Assembly (NCBI GenBank): GCA_003531155.1
Contig: DQHR01000192.1
Coordinates: 2,735-20,296, forward strand
Direction of reading: 5' to 3'
DNA: 17,562 bases
DNA from: Bacteroidales bacterium
GTDB taxonomy: Bacteria; Bacteroidota; Bacteroidia; Bacteroidales; Tenuifilaceae
Within the stretch, counting starts at the first letter, position 1. Every line of letters starts with the position of its first letter. The translations under genes were made by a program, and so were the position numbers. Of the stretch, positions 6,475 through 14,784 are shown piece by piece. The notes beneath the pieces were generated by a model, which had not been told where the DNA came from, made no database searches, and was given only the letters and a program-made list of their open reading frames with translations.

Positions 6475-7464
6475 TTAAAATTCTTTAAATCCTATTATTC
6501 TTCTTACATCTTTAATTGTTTTTGAAGCACTCTCACGTGCCTTTTCTGCTCCTAGTTTTGCTACTTTACGTAAGTAATCGTTATCTGCTAGATAACCCTC
6601 AATCCTTTCACGCACAGGGGTTGTAACCTTAATAATATCCTCAGCAAGCTGCTTTTTCATGTCGCCATAGCGAACTTGGCAGGTATTATACTTCTCATCG
6701 AAGAATGCGTATGTATCAGGAGTTGAAACAATTTTCATTATTGTAAACAGGTTCTCAATAGCCTCAGGTTTTGGTTGATTAGGAACAGTTGGTCCACCGT
6801 CGGTAACTGCCTTCATAACCTTTTTACGGATTGTGTCAGGATCGTCGGCAAGGAAAACTCCATTACCTTCCGATTTACCCATCTTTCCTGAGCCATCAAG
6901 ACCTGGAACTTTAACCAATTTTTCACCAAAGTTGTATGCAACTGGCTCGGGAAAATACTCCACGTTATACATCCGGTTAAAGCGATTGGCAAACGTGCGG
7001 GTCATCTCCAGATGCTGTTCTTGATCCTTTCCTACTGGCACTTTATGCGAACGATGAATAAGAATATCAGCAGCCATAAGGCTCGGATAGGTGAGCAATC
7101 CTGCGTTAACATTATCAGGCTGTTTACGAATTGTATCCTTAAATGAAGTGCAACGCTCAAGTTCGCCTTTGTACGCATTCATGTTGAGCAATAAATATAG
7201 TTCTGGAATTTCTGGAATATCGCTCTGAATATAAAGCGTTGCAACCTCTGGATCAAGACCACATGAAAGGTATTCGGCCAATACTTGTTTCACGGATCCG
7301 TGAAGATCTTCTGGGGTTGGATGTGTTGTTAATGAATGATAATCAGCAATAAAAAAATAACACTTGTTTTCGTGCTGCATCTTTAAGAAGTTCTTCATTG
7401 CACCAAAATAGTTGCCTAAGTGCAACTTTCCTGTAGGACGAATTCCGCTAAGTACTATATCCAT
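6475..7464 (-). CDS. trpS: Tryptophan-tRNA ligase
   Basis: This class I synthetase charges tRNA-Trp and is cytoplasmic and essential. The 329-residue length is typical. It opens MDIVLSGIRPTGKLHLGNYFGA with the HIGH-type motif HLGN at 15-18. The family-typical segment AGLLTYPSLMAADIL (121-135) includes D134, which recognises the indole nitrogen in characterised homologues. VGKDQEQHLEMTR follows (144-156). The KMSKS-type loop reads GSGKMGKSEGN with KMGKS at 194-198, the variant usual in TrpRS. It converges with the hydrolase gene and diverges from the fucosidase operon. A -7 element lies at 7491-7484. No terminator is obvious in the 78 bp between the two convergent stops. Confidence 0.97.
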   Translation of the reverse strand: MDIVLSGIRPTGKLHLGNYFGAMKNFLKMQHENKCYFFIADYHSLTTHPTPEDLHGSVKQVLAEYLSCGLDPEVATLYIQSDIPEIPELYLLLNMNAYKGELERCTSFKDTIRKQPDNVNAGLLTYPSLMAADILIHRSHKVPVGKDQEQHLEMTRTFANRFNRMYNVEYFPEPVAYNFGEKLVKVPGLDGSGKMGKSEGNGVFLADDPDTIRKKVMKAVTDGGPTVPNQPKPEAIENLFTIMKIVSTPDTYAFFDEKYNTCQVRYGDMKKQLAEDIIKVTTPVRERIEGYLADNDYLRKVAKLGAEKARESASKTIKDVRRIIGFKEF

Positions 7465-7483
7465 CGTTTAATATTTTGAAAGG

Positions 7484-7491
7484 CAAAAATA
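7484..7491 (-). promoter_or_regulatory. -7 promoter element of trpS
   Basis: The minus strand reads TATTTTTG, matching TAnnTTTG, 19 bases before the trpS ATG. No TTG lies at the ideal distance upstream. Confidence 0.42.
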
Positions 7492-7622
7492 TAAAAGAAA
7501 GTTGATAGTACACTAAGACCTAACAAAATGAAAAGATGCTTCATTACCATAAACAATCATTAATTGAATAATTGTTTCTTTAAAACTGGTATGGTATTTC
7601 CGTATTGATTCACCTTTTAGCC

Positions 7623-7630
7623 TAAATTTG
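7623..7630 (+). promoter_or_regulatory. -7 promoter element of the fucosidase-galactosidase operon
   Basis: TAAATTTG matches TAnnTTTG, 27 bases before the ATG at 7658. A TTG at 7605-7607 is 15 bases upstream, shorter than ideal. I saw no clear operator in the 193-bp divergent region. Confidence 0.4.
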
Positions 7631-7657
7631 GTTGTGAAAATTCAACAAACTTAAGCT

Positions 7658-9118
7658 ATGTATAAAAATTGCCTCTTCCTATTTTATTGCTTCATTATGC
7701 TTGTAGGATGCAATCAGAATAGTAGTAAAAATGATATTGTCAAAAGCAGAGTAATTCCTACCTCTAATCAAATTGTATATCAAAGGCAAAAAGTTATTGG
7801 CTTTGTCCATTTTGGAATGAATACCTTCACCGATAAGGAATGGGGCTACGGAGATGAGAATCCACAGAATTTTAATCCACAAAAACTGGATGCTGAGCAA
7901 TGGGCAATAGCAGCAAAAGAAGGTGGACTAAAGGAGCTGATATTAGTAGCAAAGCATCACGATGGATTTTGTTTGTGGCCAAGCAAGTATACCGAACATT
8001 CCATAAAAAATAGCCCATATAAAGGTGGTAAAGGAGATATTGTTAAAGAGTTTGTTGATGCTTGTCGTAAGCAAGGTTTGAAAATTGGCTTATACCTATC
8101 GCCATGGGATAGAAACCATAAAGATTATGGGAAGCAAGAATATATTGCATACTATAGAAATCAACTGAATGAACTGCTCACCAACTACGGTGAAATAGCT
8201 GAGATTTGGTTTGATGGAGCAAATGGTGGCGATGGCTTTTACGGCGGAGCAAATGAAACTCGTAAAATTGATAGAGCCACATATTACGATTGGCCTACGA
8301 CCATTGCGCTAGCAAAAAAACTTCAGCCAAATTTGTTAATTTTTTCCGACGCTGGTCCGGATATCCATTGGATTGGGAATGAAAATGGGTTTGCTGGTGA
8401 AACATTCTGGTCAACAATTGATGATTCAAAACTTGTAATCGGTAATTCAGATATGAACTACCTTAACTCTGGCGATCCGAATGGCAATAAATGGATTGTT
8501 GGCCAGTGTGATGTATCGATACGACCAGGCTGGTTTTATCATTCAAAAGAGGATTCTCTGGTTAAAACACCTCAACAGCTATTCGATATTTACCTAAAAT
8601 CTGTTGGAAGAAATAGTGTGTTGCTTATTAATATTCCTCCCAATAAAGATGGGCTGTTTAGCAAAATTGATATTGAAAATCTGAAAGGGTTAAATAGGAT
8701 TATTCAAAATACATTTGAAAGAAATCTTGCTACAGGCAAAACAATTACTGCAAGCAATACAAGTTCTAACAGTAAAGTTTTTGCACCTGAAAATTTAGTT
8801 GATAATAACTCCTCAACCATATGGACAACAAAAGATAACTGCTTATCAGCTGAAATAAACATTAACCTTGGGTCATCAACTCAGTTTGATATTATCGAAC
8901 TAAATGAGGCAATTGAGTACGGACAACGAATCTCAAAATTTCAAGTATTGGCAAAAATTGATGGTATTTGGACTCCAATTACATCAGGAACAACAATTGG
9001 GCTAAGCCGTCTGCTTAAGTTTGATCCAATCATTGCTGATGGAATAAAAATTACCGTCGAAAGCACATCTAACTCACCGGTATTAGAAAGTATTGGCGTT
9101 TACAAATTGCAACTATAA
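7658..9118 (+). CDS. GH29 alpha-L-fucosidase lipoprotein with C-terminal F5/8-type (CBM32-like) domain
   Basis: The enzyme should release terminal L-fucose from glycans with retention of configuration. The signal ends in a lipobox (LVGC, C18), so the protein is membrane-anchored. The GH29 barrel spans about 38-350: VHFGMNTFTDKEWG (50-63), KHHDGFCLWPS (99-109), GLYLSPWDRN (144-153) and EIWFDGANGGDG (182-193) with the probable nucleophile D186. WIGNEN (238-243) holds E242, a candidate acid/base. The pattern resembles GH29-B enzymes, which prefer branched alpha-1,3/4-fucosyl (Lewis-type) linkages; that specificity is inference. Residues about 356-486 form a discoidin-like beta domain (NLATGKTITASNTSS ... 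VDNNSSTIWTT) likely to bind sugar. Position 283 is Q (VGQCDVSIRPGWF), where I recall a glutamate in relatives. The galactosidase follows after 19 bp. Confidence 0.92.
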   Translation: MYKNCLFLFYCFIMLVGCNQNSSKNDIVKSRVIPTSNQIVYQRQKVIGFVHFGMNTFTDKEWGYGDENPQNFNPQKLDAEQWAIAAKEGGLKELILVAKHHDGFCLWPSKYTEHSIKNSPYKGGKGDIVKEFVDACRKQGLKIGLYLSPWDRNHKDYGKQEYIAYYRNQLNELLTNYGEIAEIWFDGANGGDGFYGGANETRKIDRATYYDWPTTIALAKKLQPNLLIFSDAGPDIHWIGNENGFAGETFWSTIDDSKLVIGNSDMNYLNSGDPNGNKWIVGQCDVSIRPGWFYHSKEDSLVKTPQQLFDIYLKSVGRNSVLLINIPPNKDGLFSKIDIENLKGLNRIIQNTFERNLATGKTITASNTSSNSKVFAPENLVDNNSSTIWTTKDNCLSAEININLGSSTQFDIIELNEAIEYGQRISKFQVLAKIDGIWTPITSGTTIGLSRLLKFDPIIADGIKITVESTSNSPVLESIGVYKLQL

Positions 9119-9137
9119 AATCATTATATCTCATTTT

Positions 9138-12100
9138 ATGAAAAAGATAAATCTCATCCTGCTTGCATTAGTAATCTACATTGGAGCTAGCGCACAACCA
9201 AAAGAAATTGGAAATGCTTGGCAAAACCAAAAGGTGAATGAAATAAATCGCGCACCCATGCACTCATCCTACTTTGTTTTTGATAGTAAGACCGCTGCAT
9301 TAATTGGCGATTGGCAAAAGTCTCCATACTATATCAACCTGAATGGTAGTTGGAAATTCAACTGGGTTGAAAATTATAGTAAAATTCCAGCAAACTTTTA
9401 CGATGAAAACTATGACGATCAGGCATGGGATAATTTTCGAATTCCAGCAACATGGGAAGTTAATGGATATGGATATCCGGTTTATGTAAATATTGGCTAT
9501 GAATTTTCGCATATAATCAAAGTAGAACCACCACTAGTTCCTGTTGATTATAATCCTGTAGGTACATATAGAAAGAAAATAATAGTGCCAAAAAATATGA
9601 ATGGGAAAGACATATTCATTCACTTTGGTGCTGTAAAATCAAACCTTACGCTGTGGATAAATGGTAAGTTTATTGGATACTCGGAGGATTCAAAACTCCC
9701 TGCAGAGTTTAATATCACCAATTTCGTACGCGAAGGGGAGAATACCGTTGTTTTTCAGGTGGCTCGTTGGTGCGATGGAACTTACCTTGAGGGTCAAGAT
9801 ATGTGGCGGGTTAGCGGAGTAACTCGTGATTGCTATATTTATGCCAGAAATCAAGTGCGTTTAGAGGATTTAAGGCTCCGAACCGATTTCGATAATGAAT
9901 ACAAAAATGCTACATTGATACTCAATCCTAAATTTTCAAGCACAAGTAATGCTGGGAATTATGCTCTCGAAATTGAGGTCTTTGACAATAACAATTCCAT
10001 TTTTAAAAATCAGGTTAAACTATCATCTATTATCGATTCTATTGCAATTCCATTCGCAAATCCAAAAAAATGGTCAGCTGAAACGCCAAACCTTTACAAA
10101 CTAATTCTTAGTTTAAAAGATGAGAATGGTAAATTTATTGAAGTAATACCGCAAACATTTGGATTTAGAAAGGTCGAAATAGTTAACGGCGCGCTCCTAG
10201 TTAATGGCAAACCAATATTAATTAAAGGGATTAACCGCCACGAAACACACCCTTCAACAGGACAAACTATCTCAAAGGAGTTGATGGAGTTGGATTTAAA
10301 AACAATGAAACAATTCAATATTAATACGGTTCGCACCTGCCACTATCCCAACGACGAATACCTTTATGAGCTTTGCGATAAATATGGAATTTATGTAATT
10401 GACGAGGCAGATATTGAATCGCACGGAATTGGTTACAATATCACTAAAACATTAGCCAACCAACCTTCGTGGTTAAATGCGCATATGCTTAGGTGCCAAA
10501 GAATGTATGAGCGCGATAAAAATAAAACCTGTATCATAATTTGGAGCATGGGAAACGAAGCCGGTAATGGTTACAATTTCTACGAATGCTACTTATGGCT
10601 GAAACAGAACGACAAAACAAGACCTATCCAATACGAAAGAGCAATTGCCGATTGGCGTAATTTTGGCACAGAATGGAATTCCGATATAATCACTCCTATG
10701 TACTCGAGCATTCCTGAACTTGAGTATTATATTGATAAAGTAAAACATACTCGACCCCTAATTATGTGCGAGTATGCACATGCTATGGGTAACTCAATGG
10801 GTAACTTTAAGGAATACTGGGATTTAATTCGTAAAAACCAGCCTGTTCTTCAAGGTGGATCTATTTGGGATATGATTGATCAAGCGCTTTACAAGGTTAA
10901 CGAAAAGGGAGATACAATTTATGCTTATGGTGGTGATTTTGGCCCGGCAAATGTCCCAAGCGATGGAAACTTTTTGTGCAATGGTGTTTTTCATCCTGAT
11001 AGGTCGCCAAATCCTCATGCCTTTGAGATGAAAAAAGTATATCAAAACATACTAACATCTCTTATTGATACAAAACCAACCATTGAGATTTTCAATGAAA
11101 ACTTCTTTAAAACAATTGATAATGTTAAGTTAGTATGGGAACTACAAGTTGATGGAAAAATTGCAAAAACAGGAAATATAAGCGATCTGGTACTTGAGCC
11201 TCATCAAAAGAAACAACTTGTAATACCTGTAAAGATTCCTCAAAAAACCTCACAGGAAATCTTTTTAAACATCAGCTATAAGCTGATTAAGGCAGAACCA
11301 TTACTCGAAGCAAACTTCGAAATTGCCAGTGAACAGCTATTCATTAGCGGCAAATGGACAAACTCTATTGCCCCACAACCCGACAAAACATTGATATCAA
11401 AAGAAACTACCGATAAAATTGAAATTACTTCGCCTAAACTAAGTATTGTTTTTAACAAGCAAAATGGGCTTATTGAAAAGTATGAAGTAAATAAAGTATC
11501 TCTACTTGAGAATGGCTACTTTTTAAAACCAAACTTCTGGCGAATTCCGACCGATAACGACTATGGTGCAAAGCTTCAGATTAAATTAAAACCTTGGCGA
11601 GAGGCAACTGAGAAACAACAACTTGTTTCAATTAAACTTGACAATCTAGATAGTAAACTTGTAAAAGTCCATACTGAATTTTTTCTTGGAGAAACCATAA
11701 ATGCCAACCTTTTCATTGATTATTTAATCAACAGCAAAGGTGAAGTTGAGGTTGCACAATCGCTCAAGGTGAACAAAACCATTGTATTACCTAATGATAT
11801 CGAAGATCAAAAGGAAGGATTTCTGCATTTACCAAAATTTGGTATGCAAATGGTGTTGCCTGAAAAGTATGCCACAATTGAGTTCTATGGTCGTGGACCT
11901 CACGAGAATTATAGCGATAGAAGCTATTCTGCTAACGTTGGACTATATAAACAGAAGGTGAAAGATCAGTGTTTTGACTATATCAGACCACAGGAAACTG
12001 GCAATAAAACAGACATTCGCTGGTACAAATTGGTTGATAGTAAAGGGAATGGGATTGAGATCGTTTCTGATACCCTTTTAAGCATTACTGCTAAAAATTA

Positions 12101-12308
12101 TCTCGATAATGATTTAGACGAAGGCGATGCAAAAACTAAGCGTCATACCAGAGAGGTAAAACCTCGTCCATTCACTGTTTTATCAATTGATTATAAGCAA
12201 ATGGGATTAGGTGGTAACGATAGCTGGTGGTCGTGGCCAATGCCACAGTATAGGTTGCCATACAAGAACTATCAGTATAGATATTTAATTAAACCGATAA
12301 CCAAATAG
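9138..12308 (+). CDS. GH2 beta-galactosidase, LacZ-like, secreted
   Basis: This 1056-residue glycoside hydrolase removes terminal beta-linked galactose. I place the start at ATG 9138, which gives a clean signal peptide (MKKINLILLALVIYIGASAQ); the frame is open further upstream only from a TTG inside the fucosidase gene. Domain order follows E. coli LacZ: N-terminal sugar-binding domain (about 45-235, with GTYRKK and GQDMWRVSGVTRD), an Ig-like domain, the catalytic barrel (GINRHETHP, RTCHYPND, DEADIESHG), a second Ig-like domain and the beta-sandwich small-chain domain (FYGRGPHENYSDR ... MGLGGNDSWW). The acid/base is E474 in IIWSMGNEAGNG and the nucleophile E545 in IMCEYAHAMGNS. The signal peptide points to the periplasm. 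It is co-transcribed with the fucosidase and probably acts after it on the same glycan. The exact galactoside is unknown. Confidence 0.94.
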   Translation: MKKINLILLALVIYIGASAQPKEIGNAWQNQKVNEINRAPMHSSYFVFDSKTAALIGDWQKSPYYINLNGSWKFNWVENYSKIPANFYDENYDDQAWDNFRIPATWEVNGYGYPVYVNIGYEFSHIIKVEPPLVPVDYNPVGTYRKKIIVPKNMNGKDIFIHFGAVKSNLTLWINGKFIGYSEDSKLPAEFNITNFVREGENTVVFQVARWCDGTYLEGQDMWRVSGVTRDCYIYARNQVRLEDLRLRTDFDNEYKNATLILNPKFSSTSNAGNYALEIEVFDNNNSIFKNQVKLSSIIDSIAIPFANPKKWSAETPNLYKLILSLKDENGKFIEVIPQTFGFRKVEIVNGALLVNGKPILIKGINRHETHPSTGQTISKELMELDLKTMKQFNINTVRTCHYPNDEYLYELCDKYGIYVIDEADIESHGIGYNITKTLANQPSWLNAHMLRCQRMYERDKNKTCIIIWSMGNEAGNGYNFYECYLWLKQNDKTRPIQYERAIADWRNFGTEWNSDIITPMYSSIPELEYYIDKVKHTRPLIMCEYAHAMGNSMGNFKEYWDLIRKNQPVLQGGSIWDMIDQALYKVNEKGDTIYAYGGDFGPANVPSDGNFLCNGVFHPDRSPNPHAFEMKKVYQNILTSLIDTKPTIEIFNENFFKTIDNVKLVWELQVDGKIAKTGNISDLVLEPHQKKQLVIPVKIPQKTSQEIFLNISYKLIKAEPLLEANFEIASEQLFISGKWTNSIAPQPDKTLISKETTDKIEITSPKLSIVFNKQNGLIEKYEVNKVSLLENGYFLKPNFWRIPTDNDYGAKLQIKLKPWREATEKQQLVSIKLDNLDSKLVKVHTEFFLGETINANLFIDYLINSKGEVEVAQSLKVNKTIVLPNDIEDQKEGFLHLPKFGMQMVLPEKYATIEFYGRGPHENYSDRSYSANVGLYKQKVKDQCFDYIRPQETGNKTDIRWYKLVDSKGNGIEIVSDTLLSITAKNYLDNDLDEGDAKTKRHTREVKPRPFTVLSIDYKQMGLGGNDSWWSWPMPQYRLPYKNYQYRYLIKPITK

Positions 12309-12321
12309 CGTATAAATCAAC

Positions 12322-12329
12322 TATCTTTG
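12322..12329 (+). promoter_or_regulatory. -7 promoter element of the rbfA operon
   Basis: TATCTTTG matches TAnnTTTG, 15 bases before the rbfA ATG, giving a very short leader. GGAG abuts the ATG (12341-12344), too close for a working ribosome-binding site. No -33 TTG at the right spacing. Confidence 0.42.
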
Positions 12330-12344
12330 CCTAAAATTTAGGAG

Positions 12345-12683
12345 ATGGAAGGCACAAGGTTAAGTAAAGTATCTAGACTGCTTCAGAAAGATTTAGGCGA
12401 TATCTTTCAAAAAGAGGGTGTATCGTTGTTTCGTGGAAAGATAATTACCGTTACCTCAGTTCGGGTTAGCCCCGATCTTGGTGTTGCAAAGGTATATATT
12501 AGCATTTTCCCAACTGATAAAAAGGAGGAGATATTAGAAACAGTAAAGGTTCATTCAAGGCAAATACGGCACGAATTAGCTCAAAGGGTTAGGCATCAGC
12601 TTCGCGTTGTACCAGAACTAGTTTTTTATCTCGATGATTCACTTGATTACATCGAAAATATTGATAAACTCCTGAAGAGTTAG
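12345..12683 (+). CDS. rbfA: 30S ribosome-binding factor A
   Basis: RbfA is a small KH-like protein that binds the 30S subunit during late 16S rRNA maturation and cold adaptation. The 112-residue product has the family pattern: the opening TRLSKVSRLLQKDLGDIF (4-21), VTSVRVSPDLGVAKVYISIF (36-55), the helix IRHELAQRVRHQLRVVPELVFYLDDS (73-98) and the closing YIENIDKLL. The central SPDL and the RH.L...VR..L.LR..PEL pattern are diagnostic. The methyltransferase starts 3 bp after its stop, so the two are translationally linked. A -7 element lies just upstream. Length and motifs are normal and nothing looks unusual. Confidence 0.95.
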   Translation: MEGTRLSKVSRLLQKDLGDIFQKEGVSLFRGKIITVTSVRVSPDLGVAKVYISIFPTDKKEEILETVKVHSRQIRHELAQRVRHQLRVVPELVFYLDDSLDYIENIDKLLKS

Positions 12684-12686
12684 GCG

Positions 12687-13457
12687 ATGATTAAACGAAT
12701 TATCTCCTTTGCTACACGTTTTATTCCACGCCATTACCAGCAAATAGTTGTTGCGTTGCTACTCCGATCCATCTCAATATTCTATAAAGGGAATAAGATT
12801 GAAGATCCTATTTCGGGCAAAAAGTATCGCAAAATTCTTCCATACGGTAGGTTACAATCACGACCAAACGCTTTGGCGTTTCATTCGCTATCACTTGAGA
12901 GGCATCGCCTAATTTGGTTATATCTAAAAAATAAAACCGATTTTTTTACAGCTCCAAAGCGAGTTCTACATATTGCCCCTGAGTACTGTTTTATTAAACC
13001 TTTTAAGCGTTCATCGAATCTCGATTACGTTACAGCAGATCTGATTTCCCCTTGGGCTGATATTAAACTCGATGTGCAAAACATTCCATTCCCTGACTCA
13101 AGTTTTGATGTTGTAATTTGTAATCATGTACTTGAGCATGTAGATGATGATAAAAAAGCGATGAGCGAACTCTTAAGGGTTATGAAACCCGGAGGGTTTG
13201 GAATATTTCAGGTTCCATTAGACAATTCGGAAGAAACAACCTTAGAAGATAAATCGATAAATACTCCCGAACTCCGCGAAAAGTTTTATAAACAGCGCGA
13301 TCATCTCCGCTTATATGGTAGGGATTACGGGCAACGGCTTCGTAATATTGGTTTTGAAGTAACAGAGGATGATTTTGTAAAAACTTTTCCGGCCAGTTTG
13401 ATCCAACGATATGCTCTTCCAAAAGATGAGATTCTTTATATTTGTAAAAAGAGGTGA
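12687..13457 (+). CDS. Class I SAM-dependent methyltransferase (Methyltransf_11-like)
   Basis: The 256-residue protein has a Rossmann-type methyltransferase core at about 90-180: VLHIAPEYC (93-101) in place of the glycine-rich motif I, an acidic residue after strand 2 (D118 in YVTADL), DVQNIPFPDSSFDVVICNHVLEHV (129-152) and LLRVMKPGGFGIFQVPL (162-178). The HIAPE form of motif I occurs in a Bacteroidota subfamily. That subfamily, as I recall it, carries an N-terminal zinc ribbon of two CPxC knuckles before SLERHR; here the matching positions are D40, S43, A64 and S67, so the zinc site is absent. The start 3 bp after rbfA shows an operon. The substrate is unknown; the position next to rbfA may be only conserved synteny. 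Confidence 0.85.
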   Translation: MIKRIISFATRFIPRHYQQIVVALLLRSISIFYKGNKIEDPISGKKYRKILPYGRLQSRPNALAFHSLSLERHRLIWLYLKNKTDFFTAPKRVLHIAPEYCFIKPFKRSSNLDYVTADLISPWADIKLDVQNIPFPDSSFDVVICNHVLEHVDDDKKAMSELLRVMKPGGFGIFQVPLDNSEETTLEDKSINTPELREKFYKQRDHLRLYGRDYGQRLRNIGFEVTEDDFVKTFPASLIQRYALPKDEILYICKKR

Positions 13458-13515
13458 TTGGCTATGGGCTGTTAAGCTGTAGGTAAAACCCTTAATATTG
13501 AATTTTTATAAAAAA

Positions 13516-13543
13516 GGTCTGAAATCTAGAATCTAAAATCTGA
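13516..13543 (+). repeat. Four tandem 7-bp units before the permease gene
   Basis: GGTCTGA, AATCTAG, AATCTAA and AATCTGA follow one another without gaps and share the pattern NNTCTNN, ending three bases before the ATG at 13547. Such AATCT-rich runs occur in spacers of this phylum. The role is unknown; slippage could alter the distance to the start codon. Confidence 0.5.
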
Positions 13544-13546
13544 TTA

Positions 13547-14779
13547 ATGAACTTTCCCTACTACATTGCCAAACGATACCTATTTGCGAAAAAATCGCAT
13601 AACATTATAAACATCATCTCGCTAATTTCTCTGTTTGGTGTTGCTATTGGAGTTGCAGCATTAGTAATAGTTCTATCAATATTCAATGGGTTCGATACTC
13701 TTATAACAAACATGTTCTCAACCTTTGATGCAGAAATTAAGGTATCATTAGTTGAAGGCAAAACCTTTAGTTCTAACCTACCTGAAATCGAAAAACTTAG
13801 AAAACTTGACGGTGTTGCTGTTTTTGTAGAAGTTTTAGAAGAAAATGCCGTTTTCCGTTGTGATGAGAAGCAATACATTGGAATGATAAAGGGAGTGACC
13901 CGGAACTATCCTGACCTTACGGGAATTGACTCAATGATTATTGATGGTGGGTTTGAGCTATGGAAAGCAAATCAACCACATGCTATTGTTGGACACGGAG
14001 TGGCAAGTAATCTCGATGCACGAATTTCTCAATTTTATCCGCTAACCATCTACGTTCCCAAAAGAGGTAAACTTACCTCTCTTTCACCAGAACAATCGTT
14101 AACCACCAAAGCCATAATGATTTCAGGTGTTTTTGCCATTGAAGCAGAATTTGACTCAAAATATGTTATCGTTCCTATAGAGTTTGCTAGAAACCTTTTA
14201 AACTATACAAACGAGGTTACTTCCATTGAACTTAAAGCAAATAAAGGGGTAAACATCGATAACCTTCAACAAATGGTTCAAGATTTACTTGGTCCAAATT
14301 ACAAAGTGCTTAACAGATTCCAACAGAACGAAACACTGTTCAGAACAATGAAATCTGAAAAGCTGGCAATAGGACTAATCCTTTCGTTGATACTTGTTAT
14401 TGCATCATTCAATATAATTGGCTCCCTCTCGATGCTAATTATCGATAAGCGAAATGATGTTGAAACCCTTAAAAGCATGGGTGCCGATAACGAGCTAATT
14501 CAGAAAATATTTATGGCTGAGGGGATGCTAATATCTTTAGGAGGAACCCTGATTGGAACTAGTTTCGGCTTACTTATATGCTGGCTACAAAAAACCTTCG
14601 GTTTTTTAAAACTCCAAGGTGGAAATTTCATTATAGATGCTTATCCGGTAGACATTCAACTTTTTGACATAAGTATCGTACTGGTAGTTGTTATCATTAT
14701 TGGCTTTCTTGCTGCACGTTTTCCAGTTAGGATTATTACCAAACGAATTTTGAATGTGAACGACAGAGGGAATTTATAA
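13547..14779 (+). CDS. LolC/LolE-type ABC transporter permease (FtsX/MacB fold)
   Basis: The 410-residue inner-membrane protein has one N-terminal transmembrane helix (about 20-46), a large periplasmic domain (about 48-270) and three C-terminal helices (272-298, 323-346, 373-391), the standard MacB/FtsX-type layout. The N terminus (YYIAKRYLFAKKSHNIINIIS) and NIIGSLSMLIIDKRNDVETLKSMGA (289-313) are typical of lipoprotein-releasing permeases, which with an ATPase lift outer-membrane lipoproteins off the inner membrane. No ATPase gene is adjacent; Bacteroidota often encode it elsewhere. It lies 89 bp after the methyltransferase and may share its transcript. The AraC regulator starts 5 bp after its stop. 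The exact LolC versus LolE role cannot be assigned. Confidence 0.9.
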   Translation: MNFPYYIAKRYLFAKKSHNIINIISLISLFGVAIGVAALVIVLSIFNGFDTLITNMFSTFDAEIKVSLVEGKTFSSNLPEIEKLRKLDGVAVFVEVLEENAVFRCDEKQYIGMIKGVTRNYPDLTGIDSMIIDGGFELWKANQPHAIVGHGVASNLDARISQFYPLTIYVPKRGKLTSLSPEQSLTTKAIMISGVFAIEAEFDSKYVIVPIEFARNLLNYTNEVTSIELKANKGVNIDNLQQMVQDLLGPNYKVLNRFQQNETLFRTMKSEKLAIGLILSLILVIASFNIIGSLSMLIIDKRNDVETLKSMGADNELIQKIFMAEGMLISLGGTLIGTSFGLLICWLQKTFGFLKLQGGNFIIDAYPVDIQLFDISIVLVVVIIIGFLAARFPVRIITKRILNVNDRGNL

Positions 14780-14784
14780 CCATA

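Noticed and set aside
3261..7464. cysS and trpS as a joint amino-acid-responsive unit
   Set aside because: They are on opposite strands with two unrelated genes between them and no T-box or leader-peptide signature in either leader.
9093..9137. TTG start extending the galactosidase into the fucosidase gene
   Set aside because: It would put 15 polar residues before a clean signal peptide that starts at ATG 9138.
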